Below, piece after piece: positions 16,806 to 25,347 of a stretch of 64,000 nucleotides of DNA; within the stretch, counting starts at the first letter, position 1; each line of letters begins with the position of its first letter. Source of the stretch: Pseudobdellovibrionaceae bacterium. Its GTDB lineage: Bacteria; Bdellovibrionota; Bdellovibrionia; Bdellovibrionales; Bdellovibrionaceae. Under the pieces are notes generated by a model, which saw only the letters and a list, made by a program, of their open reading frames with translations, was not told the DNA's origin and ran no database searches. The translations under genes were made by a program, and so were the position numbers. The stretch lies in contig JAEUWH010000007.1 of the NCBI GenBank assembly GCA_016785955.1, positions 40,817 to 104,816 on the forward strand, read 5' to 3'.

Positions 16806-18668
16806 ATGAAATCATTTATACAATTGGCCGCTTTGACTTTAGTTCCTGCGTATTTGATCGCGCAAACCACAACAACGACGCCTAACCAGGATTCGTCGAC
16901 ACGGTATGAAACGAAAGTCTTTGACACTTCGTTTTCCACCTCGTCTAAAGTCGTCATCGACAAGGAAGAAATTCAAGACTCGAAAGCGGCAAATATGTCG
17001 GCATTGTTGTCTACAAAGGCAAATATTAGTATTACCAACACGGCATTTCAGCCGAATTCAGTGTTAGTTCGAGGTGGCGATGCCAGTCAGATTCTGATTC
17101 TGATTGATGATGTTCCCGTCTATGATGCCTCGACCGTTCAACGCTCGTTTAATTTGAATTCAGTCAGTTTAAATTCTGTGCAAAGAATCACGGTCATCAA
17201 GGGGAGTCAGTCCGTATGGTACGGTGGCCAGGCGTTGAGTGCGGTGATTAAAATCGATACATTGCCAAGAGTCTGGAGCGAAAATAGTCGTGTTGATATT
17301 CAAGGAGGGGCGGACGATTATCGAGAGATCAGTACAGATCTATTTGGCCGTATTTCTGATAGTTCTTTGACGATCCTTCGGGGGCAATATCAATTTCAAA
17401 ATTCAAGTAGCCCTATTGAGAACTCGGAGTTTCGATATAAAAAAAGAAAAGACAATGTTGAGGCGGCCTACCTGTATCGTGATGACTATCAGTACAATTT
17501 TAAACTTTCACGAAGCACCGATCGCAATGAGAATATAACCGGGGTTTCCGCGATGGATTTTGCGGCGGCGGATACATTAGATTTTGTATTTGCCAGCGAG
17601 ACGAATCAGTTTCAGTTTGCGTTTAACAATAACTCTGTTTCGTACAAGCCATTTGTTTCCGTCGGTTTTGTAGAATCGCATCGAGTCTTTAGTCACAATG
17701 TTAATTTTTACAATTCTGTCGAGGAGAATCAGGAATACAAAAGTTATTTGATCCCTATTCGGGGCGAGTTGCGATTGCTCAACCGTCAGAACTGGAAGTG
17801 GGATGTTGGGGCAAGTTGGCAAAAAGAAGTGATGCTGTATGAAATGTTCAAAGAGAAGCAAGCTCAAACCGGCAACGAGATGTCGGGCGTGTTTACGAAA
17901 GTCGAGTGGTTGCCCAGTGCGGCTGTTTCAGTTTTAGCCGGCTATCGATATGAAACGGATTTGCTCTTTCGTGACGTCAATACTTATCAGGTTGGAATGA
18001 CCTATCAAAATATTCGTATAGAGCATTCGACGGGACATCGGTTACCATCGCTGTATCAGTTGTACTCGAATAAGGGCAATACATCGTTGAGTCCGGAGTC
18101 TGCGCGTACGTACACACTTAGTCATGACAAGGTTATTGATGAGCAATGGGAAACTTCGGTGACCTTATTCGAAACTCATATAGAAAATTTAATTGCGGCC
18201 CGAGGAACTCCCCTGCAGTACTATAATGTGGGGCGTACAATCACGAAGGGTGTCGAAGGCGCATTATTTTATCGTTATTCGCCAGAAGACAAATGGACAT
18301 TTAATGTGGCTTATCAGGAGCCTCGGGATGTAAATACCGGGCGTTGGTTGGTTCGCCGCCCTTTGCAAAGTGCAAGTATCGTGTATTCACAGAAGCGAGA
18401 TCAGGCCACTTGGAATGTCGAGCTTGTAGGGCGAGGCTCGCGCGACGACACTCGGAATCCATTTCAGACAGTGCGGTTGAATGGCTATGGCACCGTGAGT
18501 ACAAGTTATATCTACAAACTATCTGACTATGGTGCCAAGGGATGGGCGATGAAAGAAGCCTCCTTGTATTTCCGAGGACAAAATCTGACCTCTGAAAAGT
18601 ATGACGAAAGTTACGGTTATCGCAGTCCAGGCATGGAATTTTTTGCAGGAGTACGGGCGGGATTTTAG
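16806..18668 (+). CDS. TonB-dependent outer-membrane receptor
   Basis: 620 aa. A signal peptide (1-19, ending LIAQ) is followed by a plug domain (about 40-155, VLVRGGDASQILILIDDVPVYD and VQRITVIKGSQSVWYGGQALSAVIKI) and a 22-strand-type barrel ending in VRAGF with C-terminal Phe. Overall size is like BtuB/CirA. Ligand (siderophore, cobalamin, metal) cannot be read from sequence. No ExbB/ExbD/TonB gene or clear Fur box is visible here. The upstream gap is AT-rich and no good Shine-Dalgarno is seen. Confidence 0.9.
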   Translation: MKSFIQLAALTLVPAYLIAQTTTTTPNQDSSTRYETKVFDTSFSTSSKVVIDKEEIQDSKAANMSALLSTKANISITNTAFQPNSVLVRGGDASQILILIDDVPVYDASTVQRSFNLNSVSLNSVQRITVIKGSQSVWYGGQALSAVIKIDTLPRVWSENSRVDIQGGADDYREISTDLFGRISDSSLTILRGQYQFQNSSSPIENSEFRYKKRKDNVEAAYLYRDDYQYNFKLSRSTDRNENITGVSAMDFAAADTLDFVFASETNQFQFAFNNNSVSYKPFVSVGFVESHRVFSHNVNFYNSVEENQEYKSYLIPIRGELRLLNRQNWKWDVGASWQKEVMLYEMFKEKQAQTGNEMSGVFTKVEWLPSAAVSVLAGYRYETDLLFRDVNTYQVGMTYQNIRIEHSTGHRLPSLYQLYSNKGNTSLSPESARTYTLSHDKVIDEQWETSVTLFETHIENLIAARGTPLQYYNVGRTITKGVEGALFYRYSPEDKWTFNVAYQEPRDVNTGRWLVRRPLQSASIVYSQKRDQATWNVELVGRGSRDDTRNPFQTVRLNGYGTVSTSYIYKLSDYGAKGWAMKEASLYFRGQNLTSEKYDESYGYRSPGMEFFAGVRAGF

Positions 18669-18674
18669 TCAGAA

Positions 18675-19463
18675 TCAGTTGATAAGATTGCGTAAATTTT
18701 CGGGAATCGAGTCTTTGTTAAACTCTGAACAGTCTTGTTCGGCAGATTCCAGTTCGGCCGTGATTTCCCATTTCCCATCGATCTTTTCAATTCTGCCGGG
18801 AACACACAGGGTTACAAACTCGGCTTTCTGGGTTGTTGAGTATTTGATCACAACTTCGACGACATCATCGCCGTCCCATTTTTTAAATTGCACACCAATA
18901 TTTAAAAACCTCTTGAATTCGGCCGGAGTTTGTTGAGCAATGACTTTGAATGAATCATCATTTTTTTCCACCATCAACCACCCATTGAAATTGTGGGGTT
19001 GATCTTGGGTAGAAAAGTTTGTTTGGATAGCTCGTTGCCCAGAGGGGGAAAAATATAAAAGGTGAGAGGCCGGGATCTTTGTTCCATTAGGCAGGAGATA
19101 GGTAAACCAAAAATCGTCATTATTTTTAGAGTAGACGCTGAGTACATCAGGGTTAGTTCTGTAGTCGACAATAAAGTTTTCAATATACGTATCGCCAGAT
19201 TCATCTTTAAATAAAAAGGCCGCTCCAGATTTTGGAGTTACGACAAGCTCTGCGCCTACACGCTCTATCTTGAAGCCAGCGATAGCTTGATTTAGAATAG
19301 GCTGTTCATATTTTAGACTGTTCTCGCTTTGGGGAGATTGATTTTTAGAATCAGTTTCGGTTACCGTTGGCTTTATGTCTTTCACGGAATCTGATGAACG
19401 GATAAGTTTCAGGCCAAAGGCCGCCGCAATTAGAAATATAAGTGCTACGATATATTTTAGCAT
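18675..19463 (-). CDS. hypothetical protein with N-terminal membrane anchor
   Basis: 262 aa, not recognised. Residues 3-18 form a hydrophobic anchor or uncleaved signal, followed by a polar Ser/Asp/Thr-rich linker to about residue 55 and then a globular domain rich in aromatic and beta-type segments (FWFTYLLPNG, WLMVEKNDDSF). Two cysteines near the C-terminus (TLCVPG, EQDCSEF) could form a disulfide, consistent with a periplasmic location. It converges with the TonB receptor, with a 6-bp gap. Confidence 0.7.
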   Translation of the reverse strand: MLKYIVALIFLIAAAFGLKLIRSSDSVKDIKPTVTETDSKNQSPQSENSLKYEQPILNQAIAGFKIERVGAELVVTPKSGAAFLFKDESGDTYIENFIVDYRTNPDVLSVYSKNNDDFWFTYLLPNGTKIPASHLLYFSPSGQRAIQTNFSTQDQPHNFNGWLMVEKNDDSFKVIAQQTPAEFKRFLNIGVQFKKWDGDDVVEVVIKYSTTQKAEFVTLCVPGRIEKIDGKWEITAELESAEQDCSEFNKDSIPENLRNLIN

Positions 19464-19565
19464 GGGATCTCACTGTATTGGGTGTGTCTTTATTTGCCAA
19501 GTGTGAAGCAATAATGTTGATTGCAGAGAACTCAACATAAGCAAATTCGTTGTTTAAATGGTAAA

Positions 19566-19594
19566 AAAAAACCCATCTTGTGATGGGTTTTTTC
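19566..19594. terminator. bidirectional rho-independent terminator
   Basis: ACCCATC / GATGGGT stem with loop TTGT, flanked by an A-run on one side and a T-run on the other, so it works on either strand. It lies just beyond the end of the minus-strand histone-like gene. Confidence 0.8.
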
Positions 19595-19613
19595 GCTATA
19601 AACCTTTTTGAGG

Positions 19614-20135
19614 TTAAAAATATCCTTCTTCGCCGTCATCTTCATCGTCATCATCGTCGTCTGAATCATCATTGCCAGCGTCATCATCGTTTTCTTCCAT
19701 ATCTTCGAATTGCTCGGATGATTCGGCATCGTCCCAGTTGTCATCCTCGTCTTCAGCCGTGGGTTCATCATCTAGATCAGTTACTGTTTCCAGTTCTGAA
19801 TCATCATCGAACTCAGATGTTAACTCGTCTAATGATTTCTCTGTTTCTTCGCTGATGATCATGCCACCTGCAGCCGCTGCGCCTGCCGCGAGTGCATTTT
19901 TTTTGTCTTTTTTAGCTTTTGCAGGAGCCGGCTTTTTAGCAGCTTTCGGAGCGGCTTTTTTAGCTGCTTTTGCTGTCGCTTTTTTGGGAGCTACTTTTTT
20001 TGCTGTGGTTGTAGCCTTTTTAGCAACTTTTTTGGGAGCGGCTTTTTTAGTCGCTTTTGCTTTAGCTTTTGGGGCTGCTTTTTTTGTGGCTTTTACTGCC
20101 TTTTTTGGTTTCGCTGTTTTTTTCTTCTTAGCCAT
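19614..20135 (-). CDS. histone-H1-like Lys/Ala-rich protein with acidic tail
   Basis: 173 aa in two opposite halves. Residues 1-80 are almost only Lys, Ala, Pro and Thr in KKAAPK/KATKK-type repeats, like eukaryotic H1 tails, chlamydial Hc1 or AlgP. A short Ala/Gly hinge (about 80-95) follows, then residues about 97-173 are strongly acidic, ending in long Asp/Glu runs. The first half should bind DNA or RNA non-specifically; the acidic half could mask it or bind partners. AAGGAG precedes the ATG. The length of the acidic half is unusual for this type. Confidence 0.8.
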   Translation of the reverse strand: MAKKKKTAKPKKAVKATKKAAPKAKAKATKKAAPKKVAKKATTTAKKVAPKKATAKAAKKAAPKAAKKPAPAKAKKDKKNALAAGAAAAGGMIISEETEKSLDELTSEFDDDSELETVTDLDDEPTAEDEDDNWDDAESSEQFEDMEENDDDAGNDDSDDDDDDEDDGEEGYF

Positions 20136-20263
20136 GAAAAACTCCTTCGAGGTCCTAATCGATTAGTTACCTTCATGATGCTAACGGAGCTTTTTTTTAA
20201 CGGCAAGGAATTAGTTGTCTAATTCCTTGATGAAAATTGTTAAGATTTAAATAGTGTCGATGT

Positions 20264-21046
20264 TTAATTTAGATAGTACTCGTCCAAAATTTTACCCAAT
20301 TTCGGATCAATACGATGGGATAAAAAGTAGCCACCTTTATATTCGCCTTTTTGCGGGACAAACGTCAAATAGCCCAATGCTGGTTTTGTTTTGTCGGGGC
20401 CACGAATCGAGAACATCAATTCGTGGATGATAACACCTGAAATTGGGGGTACGGGATTGAATGAAGTTTCAGCATACAGACCCATAGCTTCACCACTTAG
20501 GTATAAGTAAACCTTTTTATCTCTATTGGGAGTGAGTAAAATTGCTTTTGAGGGTGGTTCCCCCGCAGGAAAGTAGGGTACGCGATCACCATTTGGCAAT
20601 TTGGCAACGACTTCTGTGACGTTTCGCAGCACATATTTAACGGGAATCGAGAGCGTTAAGAATGGTCGATCATTGACGTATTCAACATAGAGCTTCATTC
20701 CTGGATATTCGGGGAAGCTCATGCTGAGTAGTACTGGATCGACGATCATCGGGATTCTCAATAGAAAAGAGCCGGTGGCGCGGTTAAAATCGATCGAGAC
20801 AACGCCTGATGCGGAAGGGCCTTCCGCTACGGAACCCGTCATGTCGGCATTTTTGATTATGGCTTCCAGTGCTTTGCGATGCTGGGCTGCGGTTTCGTCC
20901 GAAGGTGTGTGTGTTGCCGAGTTGTTGTCTCCGGTATTTGAAGGGTCAGTATTTGGGGACTGATTCGGTCTAAATCCTGGCGCACACTGGATCAAGAAAG
21001 CTAAACTGAAGCCTAAGAGCATACGTGAATATAACTTCGTATTCAT
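20264..21046 (-). CDS. hypothetical lipoprotein
   Basis: 260 aa. The signal peptide ends in a lipobox (FLIQC, Cys21), followed by a low-complexity Asn/Ser/Thr/Pro linker to about residue 50 and a domain of mainly beta character (SIDFNRATGSFLLRIPM, VYLYLSGEAMG, GVIIHELMFSIRG). No known domain recognised. The location should be the outer membrane or periplasmic face. It is separated from its neighbours by gaps over 100 bp, so probably transcribed alone. Confidence 0.7.
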   Translation of the reverse strand: MNTKLYSRMLLGFSLAFLIQCAPGFRPNQSPNTDPSNTGDNNSATHTPSDETAAQHRKALEAIIKNADMTGSVAEGPSASGVVSIDFNRATGSFLLRIPMIVDPVLLSMSFPEYPGMKLYVEYVNDRPFLTLSIPVKYVLRNVTEVVAKLPNGDRVPYFPAGEPPSKAILLTPNRDKKVYLYLSGEAMGLYAETSFNPVPPISGVIIHELMFSIRGPDKTKPALGYLTFVPQKGEYKGGYFLSHRIDPKLGKILDEYYLN

Positions 21047-21197
21047 ATTTTTTCCTTTATTAAGTGGTGCTTCAGAAGTTACATGCGATTCACACTCCTA
21101 AAATCCATCGGACTAAAGCATAACGGACTTTAGATGTGCGAAAGTAATTCTAAAAAAACTGAGTAACAATAATTTTAGTTTTTTTAAAAAATAGTTT

Positions 21198-21222
21198 TTC
21201 TGCGGACATAGAGCCCGCAGAA
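21198..21222 (-). terminator. weak hairpin in the gap after the BPL_N-like gene
   Basis: TTCTGCGG / CCGCAGAA stem with a 9-nt loop, about 90 bp past the stop of the minus-strand gene. On the minus strand it is followed by AAAAACTATTTTTT. A possible terminator, but the T-run is displaced. Confidence 0.35.
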
Positions 21223-21310
21223 TGTTTGCGACGAAAGTACTAGATCAAATTGAGACAAGGCGAGGAAGTGACTGTGGCTGTAGAGCGTGTTGCAAGCCAG
21301 TGGCTTAAAA

Positions 21311-22189
21311 TTATAGAGTATTTTGGAAATAGTTTACAAATATGGACTCTAAGATTGGCCATTCGCTGTCAGGATCATGATAACGAATGCCCAAAACAGA
21401 TTGGTTTTCTTCAATCTCTAAGTGAGGTCCCGATAAAAAGACGCGGCCTTTACCAAACTCAAACACAATCATCGCAGGAAAATTTTTAGAAAACTCGGAG
21501 TACATTTTGATGCGTTTTAATTTTGCTTCGGTTTCGTCGACTAAGAATGCAGGGCCTCCCAGAAGTAAAATGCGATAATCTTTTTTAAAGTTTTGCATGT
21601 AGAACTTGAAATCTAACATGCCTCCTTTAAATGGTTTTACTTTTAAAGCGGTTCCGTCAAAGGCGATCCCATTTAAAAGGCCAATTCCGTAAGGAGTTGG
21701 CATCGGCGTTGGGCCTTGGCGATGTGATGTCGCATAAAATGCTCCGGCACAAATTCCAACATAGTTCCCGCCAGCGTTGACGAATTTCAAAATCTCTTGG
21801 GCTCCCTTGGAACCCAGGTTTTCATTGTAGATCCAAGATTTTCCGCCGGGCATAATCAGCGTATGAAAGCCACCTTTGTTCAGCGAGCCATTGAGGATGT
21901 CTTTTTCATAGATCACCTTATAAGAGCGACGACGGCTGTATAAAAAGTTTTTCAAGTGACGTTTGCCAAAAAGCCAAGTGCCTTTGCCATAAAAGAGGCC
22001 CACAACTTTGGCTTTACCCGGAAAAATAACTTGGTCGGGCAATTGATCCACTTGGTTATCTTTCAAATCATTCCAAGAGCCTTCGTCCACACCTTGATAT
22101 TCCATGTACATAAGACTGCCGTTGTAACCAAAGGCTTGAGTCAGGCTCAGCACAGCTAATATGATTATCGAGTAGAATAATTTTTGCAT
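21311..22189 (-). CDS. exported BPL_N-type class-I glutamine amidotransferase-like protein
   Basis: 292 aa with a signal peptide (1-19, ending TQA). Residues about 60-270 show the flavodoxin-like GATase fold of the biotin-protein-ligase N-terminal (BPL_N) family: VVGLFYGKGTW, HTLIMPGGKSW, the nucleophile elbow GICAGAF with Cys147, and FGKGRVFLSGPHLE. Members lacking the ligase domain are common and poorly characterised. The exported location is unusual for amidotransferases. Substrate unknown. Confidence 0.8.
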   Translation of the reverse strand: MQKLFYSIIILAVLSLTQAFGYNGSLMYMEYQGVDEGSWNDLKDNQVDQLPDQVIFPGKAKVVGLFYGKGTWLFGKRHLKNFLYSRRRSYKVIYEKDILNGSLNKGGFHTLIMPGGKSWIYNENLGSKGAQEILKFVNAGGNYVGICAGAFYATSHRQGPTPMPTPYGIGLLNGIAFDGTALKVKPFKGGMLDFKFYMQNFKKDYRILLLGGPAFLVDETEAKLKRIKMYSEFSKNFPAMIVFEFGKGRVFLSGPHLEIEENQSVLGIRYHDPDSEWPILESIFVNYFQNTL

Positions 22190-22509
22190 AGAATTGATCC
22201 TAGTCAGCGATTTGACGACTTGTCATTGAAAAAAACTGAAAATAAATGAAAAAAATAAATGAAAATAAATGGAAGAAATAGACAAAAAAGTAAAAAAACT
22301 AAACGAAAAATTTTGAGTGAAAAGTTTTCTCTAAGTTCTCTAAATTTTGAAAAGTTTTGAAAAATTTTGAAAAATTTAAATTCACGCGTTTTTGGCCAGA
22401 GTGTAGTATAAAAAGGCATTTATTGAGTTGCAGACGCATTCTATTGTATTTCAGCTGGAATATGTTTCGCATGAGTGAGCCTAAGGTTCGTCAGAGAAAG
22501 GGATCTCAT
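22190..22509. other. 320-bp gene-free A-rich divergent region
   Basis: The gap between the divergent BPL_N-like and HExxH-like genes is extremely A-rich on the plus strand. It holds no credible gene; open frames here lack a ribosome site and are low complexity. The right part contains phased A-tracts (separate entry), likely bent promoter DNA. Confidence 0.6.
22345..22380. repeat. 10-bp phased A/T-tract repeats (probable DNA bend)
   Basis: The unit TTTTGAAAA recurs three times at exactly 10-bp steps, ending in ATTTAAATT. Spacing of A-tracts at the helical repeat is the classic signature of intrinsic curvature. Confidence 0.7.
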
Positions 22510-23472
22510 ATGATCACGAGTAGAAAAGTATACTGGTTCACTCTAGTTTTCATCGTTATGAATACGTCCTTGGCTCGTACGGAAAAATTTGACGATTTTT
22601 TAGTTTCATTAGATAGGCATCTTCCGATTGATACCTCGTTCATGCGGTTGGTTCTTGAAAAACACAATACGCGTCTAGCTCATCCCAGTATTTTAGAGAG
22701 TTGGGGATTGATTAACCGAGACGCGGCAGCCTCGTATCACGAAATTTTAAATACGATTATTTTAAAACCAGAATATACGACAACATATAAACAGGACGAT
22801 GGACAGAAAAAGGTTCGCGTGAAGACCTATAGCGAGTTACAGCAATCAGAGCCCGTGATATGGTACGTGCGTTTGGGCACGATTTTTCATGAACTTTCAC
22901 ATGCAGAATTTGCGTGGCTATCTCGTTCGACGGTTGCCGAAGATCAAGCGCTTATGCAATTTTTAAAAATTGACTTTGATGATTACCTAAAAGAGAAGCA
23001 CCCTCAGTACTCGGCGAGCGAACGGAAAATTGCCCGTTCCGAGTTGTTTGCCTATTTTCGGGATGAGTTCATGACTAGACTCATCACCACGATTGAGGAA
23101 GTGTTTATAGAGAACGGTTACGTCAAAGCCAATCGTAGTTGTAGAAACACCGCTGTGTTTTTAAAAAATCTCGCCGAACATCCAAACATCAATCCAGCAG
23201 CGTTTGTGACGTTTAGACCCAATGTAGATTTCAGGCAAGACCCTCTGCCGACAATTTTTGTTCGTGGTAAAGATGCAACGATCGATAAGAATGACCCTAT
23301 ATATTCTAAACTTCAAAAATTATTGTGGGCGCAGTTTGTAAAACACTATGCCCCTGCGACATCGAAGTATGAAATTATAAAGTGGATGAATTCAAAACCA
23401 CAGTTCGTGGAATTAATTCAATCCTGTCGACATGGCCTGGCCGTCCTTACCGACTCTGTCGTCAAGAATTGA
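22510..23472 (+). CDS. exported putative HExxH metalloprotease-like protein
   Basis: 320 aa from ATG 22510, preceded by AAAGGGA; an upstream extension is low complexity. A signal peptide (1-22, ending SLA) is followed by a helical domain with HELSH at 127-131 in IFHELSHAEF, the HExxH zinc motif. No confident third ligand is apparent; YHEIL, RSELFAYFRDEF and IEEVF downstream are Glu-rich candidates. Cys near 220 and near 310 may pair. No family recognised, so protease activity is an inference from one short motif. Confidence 0.65.
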   Translation: MITSRKVYWFTLVFIVMNTSLARTEKFDDFLVSLDRHLPIDTSFMRLVLEKHNTRLAHPSILESWGLINRDAAASYHEILNTIILKPEYTTTYKQDDGQKKVRVKTYSELQQSEPVIWYVRLGTIFHELSHAEFAWLSRSTVAEDQALMQFLKIDFDDYLKEKHPQYSASERKIARSELFAYFRDEFMTRLITTIEEVFIENGYVKANRSCRNTAVFLKNLAEHPNINPAAFVTFRPNVDFRQDPLPTIFVRGKDATIDKNDPIYSKLQKLLWAQFVKHYAPATSKYEIIKWMNSKPQFVELIQSCRHGLAVLTDSVVKN

Positions 23473-23560
23473 TCTGTGGCAAAGCCTTGCTAATGATCGA
23501 AAACCAATGGGCGTATTTGCCGGCGCAGATACCGTTGCCGAGTTGCGATCTATCCCTTTC

Positions 23561-24115
23561 TTAAAAACCAAAAAAAATTCCAATGCCAAACAGAATAAAC
23601 AATGCACTGGCAATTCTGTGTACCATGCGCATAGGAATTTTTTCGGTGAATCTATGGCCAAAAATAACGGCCAAGCCATTTGCACCCATCATGCCCAATG
23701 TCGTTCCCACGGTCACAAGTATTGGGGATGCGTATTTAGCTCCCAGCGCGACGGTTGCTAGTTGAGTTTTGTCACCCATCTCGGCAAAGAAAAAAGCCAC
23801 GGTGGTGGTCAGAAAAGGACCCCATTTATGTTTTTCTTCAAAACCGTCGTCTTTATCGGGAATCAGCATCCACAATCCAAAGCCCACAAAGGTTGCGGAC
23901 AGGACCCATTTTAAAATGTCCTGCGAAACATAGTGCGTGACGAATGATCCGACATAGCTGGCGAGGGCATGGTTTAATAAGGTGGCCACTAGGATGCCAA
24001 ACATAATAGGAATCGGTTTTCTAAATTTGGCTGCTAAAACGAGCGCCAATAGTTGGGTTTTGTCACCCATTTCACTGATGAAAACGAGCGCGAATGAATT
24101 CAGGAATATGTCCAC
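23561..24115 (-). CDS. GDT1/TMEM165 (UPF0016) family cation transporter
   Basis: 184 aa, six hydrophobic helices in two repeats. The hallmark E-x-G-D-K-T motif occurs twice (FISEMGDKTQLLAL near residue 15, FAEMGDKTQLATV near 112). Family members export Mn2+ or move Ca2+ across the inner membrane. I looked for a yybP-ykoY manganese riboswitch upstream and saw none. It converges with the HExxH-like gene. Metal specificity is inferred from the family. Confidence 0.9.
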   Translation of the reverse strand: MDIFLNSFALVFISEMGDKTQLLALVLAAKFRKPIPIMFGILVATLLNHALASYVGSFVTHYVSQDILKWVLSATFVGFGLWMLIPDKDDGFEEKHKWGPFLTTTVAFFFAEMGDKTQLATVALGAKYASPILVTVGTTLGMMGANGLAVIFGHRFTEKIPMRMVHRIASALFILFGIGIFFGF

Positions 24116-24300
24116 GATAACCTCTCTTTGTTTTTTGCTTCTGTTTTGTTTAGTTGGCTTAATTAGCCGCCGTGGATCACTATCTATAAGATGAATCTGC
24201 TAGATACGAGACGACACGGCGATGTTTGCGCCAATGTCAGTCTCGTCAAAAAGAGTGGGGCTCTTTCAAATGCACCGGGTTTTAAAACCAGTCTGTCGAT

Positions 24301-24339
24301 GCATTTATCTGATAAATGCGTGTACCAAATGCGTATACA
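24301..24339. promoter_or_regulatory. operator-like palindrome plus tandem repeat
   Basis: GCATTTATC-T-GATAAATGC is a perfect 9-1-9 inverted repeat (24301-24319). Overlapping its right arm are two tandem 13-mers, AAATGCGTGTACC and AAATGCGTATACA (24314-24339), identical at 11 of 13 positions. Such symmetry is typical of a dimeric regulator's binding site. Confidence 0.5.
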
Positions 24340-24451
24340 CATAATTCAGATCGACTACTCCCTAACATTTTTGATGCTAGTAAAATTTTTGTTTTTTTGC
24401 AAGGTCTTTGATATTGCATTTGGTTTTAGCATCATTATGGTTTCATAGTTT

Positions 24452-24481
24452 TTGCTTTTCTAAAGTTAAATCTTGTATATA
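24452..24481 (+). promoter_or_regulatory. candidate promoter of the M48 protease gene
   Basis: TTGCTT, an 18-bp spacer and TATATA, ending 23 bp before the ATG. TGAGGA serves as the ribosome site between them, so the 5' leader would be very short. Confidence 0.35.
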
Positions 24482-24504
24482 TTTCTATTACATAGTGAGG
24501 ATTC

Positions 24505-25332
24505 ATGGTTCGATCAACATTCACCAAATATGTATGCTTTTTGATGGTTTCGGCGGCACTTGTTTTCACTTCGTCGGGTTGCTCGACACTAAGGGAAGCG
24601 CAAACTCCCAGTGAAGCAGACATCAATGTGGAATCAGCGAAAGCGTATCAAGAAGTAAAAAGTAAAGCGCAGTTATCTACCAGGAAAGATTGGAACGAGA
24701 TGGTTCAAAGGGTCGCTAAACGTATTGCGGCGGCTTCAGGAGAAAATTTTGAGTGGGAAATTATCTTGATTGATAACCCTGAACCAAATGCATGGTGTAT
24801 GCCTGGGGGGAAAATGGCCGTGTATACGGGGATCATGCCGATTTTAAAAACAGAAGGCGCCTTGGCAGCCGTGATGGGACACGAAGTTGCGCATGCGACT
24901 CGTCGACATGGTCAAAAAGCCTACGCGCGTGCGATTGAAGAGCAGCAGACTGCGGTACTCTTGGGTGTGGCTGCCGGTGTGGCGGGGCAAGTATTGTGTA
25001 AAACTGAAAATTGTCGTTTGATTGCCGGCTTGGGTGGTCCGGCGGCGGCTTTGGCATTATCTTTTTTCAACCGCAAATTTTCGCGCGAAGATGAAAGTGA
25101 CGCCGATCAAGTGGGGCAAATCTATATGGCAAAAGCGGGGTATGATCCAGCGGAGTCCATCGTGCTTTGGGAGCGTATGAATGCGGGAAAAAATGCAGAG
25201 CCCCCTGAATGGATGTCGACACATCCATCGGATACGAATCGCCGAGCCAAGCTTTCTCAGTGGCTCCCACAGGCGCAGCAGGTCTATCAAGGTGTGTCTC
25301 AGAAATATGGAAGAGGAAGTACCATTCAATAA
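24505..25332 (+). CDS. M48-family metalloprotease lipoprotein
   Basis: 275 aa, a zinc endopeptidase of the periplasm/outer membrane, similar in layout to LoiP/YcaL. The signal peptide ends at Cys26 in SSGC. The catalytic HEVAH is at 126-130 and the downstream ESDAD at 197-201 supplies the third ligand; NAWCMPGGKMAVYTG and STHPSDTNR are conserved M48 segments. TGAGGA precedes the ATG. It likely degrades misfolded envelope proteins. The SOD gene starts 15 bp after its stop, so they form an operon. Confidence 0.92.
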   Translation: MVRSTFTKYVCFLMVSAALVFTSSGCSTLREAQTPSEADINVESAKAYQEVKSKAQLSTRKDWNEMVQRVAKRIAAASGENFEWEIILIDNPEPNAWCMPGGKMAVYTGIMPILKTEGALAAVMGHEVAHATRRHGQKAYARAIEEQQTAVLLGVAAGVAGQVLCKTENCRLIAGLGGPAAALALSFFNRKFSREDESDADQVGQIYMAKAGYDPAESIVLWERMNAGKNAEPPEWMSTHPSDTNRRAKLSQWLPQAQQVYQGVSQKYGRGSTIQ

Positions 25333-25347
25333 TAATAAGGAGAACGT

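Larger units (their letters stand above)
24116..24504. other. 389-bp gene-free divergent region
   Basis: Between the GDT1 gene (minus) and the M48 gene (plus). It contains an AAAGAG/CTCTTT short stem at 24250-24266, a 9-bp palindrome with a 13-bp tandem repeat (24301-24339), and a candidate promoter at 24452-24481. No credible small gene was seen. Confidence 0.6.

Noticed and set aside
19672..20166. 164-codon open frame, Ser/Ala/Phe-rich, opposite the histone-like gene
   Set aside because: It is the antisense of the Lys/Ala and Asp/Glu repeats, which naturally lack stops in that frame. No ribosome site; the minus-strand gene has both a ribosome site and a terminator.
23413..23761. Overlapping frames between the HExxH gene and the GDT1 gene
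   Set aside because: They overlap both genes, lack ribosome sites and show no domain; the 88-bp convergent gap itself is empty.
24116..24250. Manganese (yybP-ykoY) riboswitch upstream of the GDT1-type transporter
   Set aside because: Such genes often carry it, but the conserved GGGGAGUA-type segment and paired second half are not visible here.
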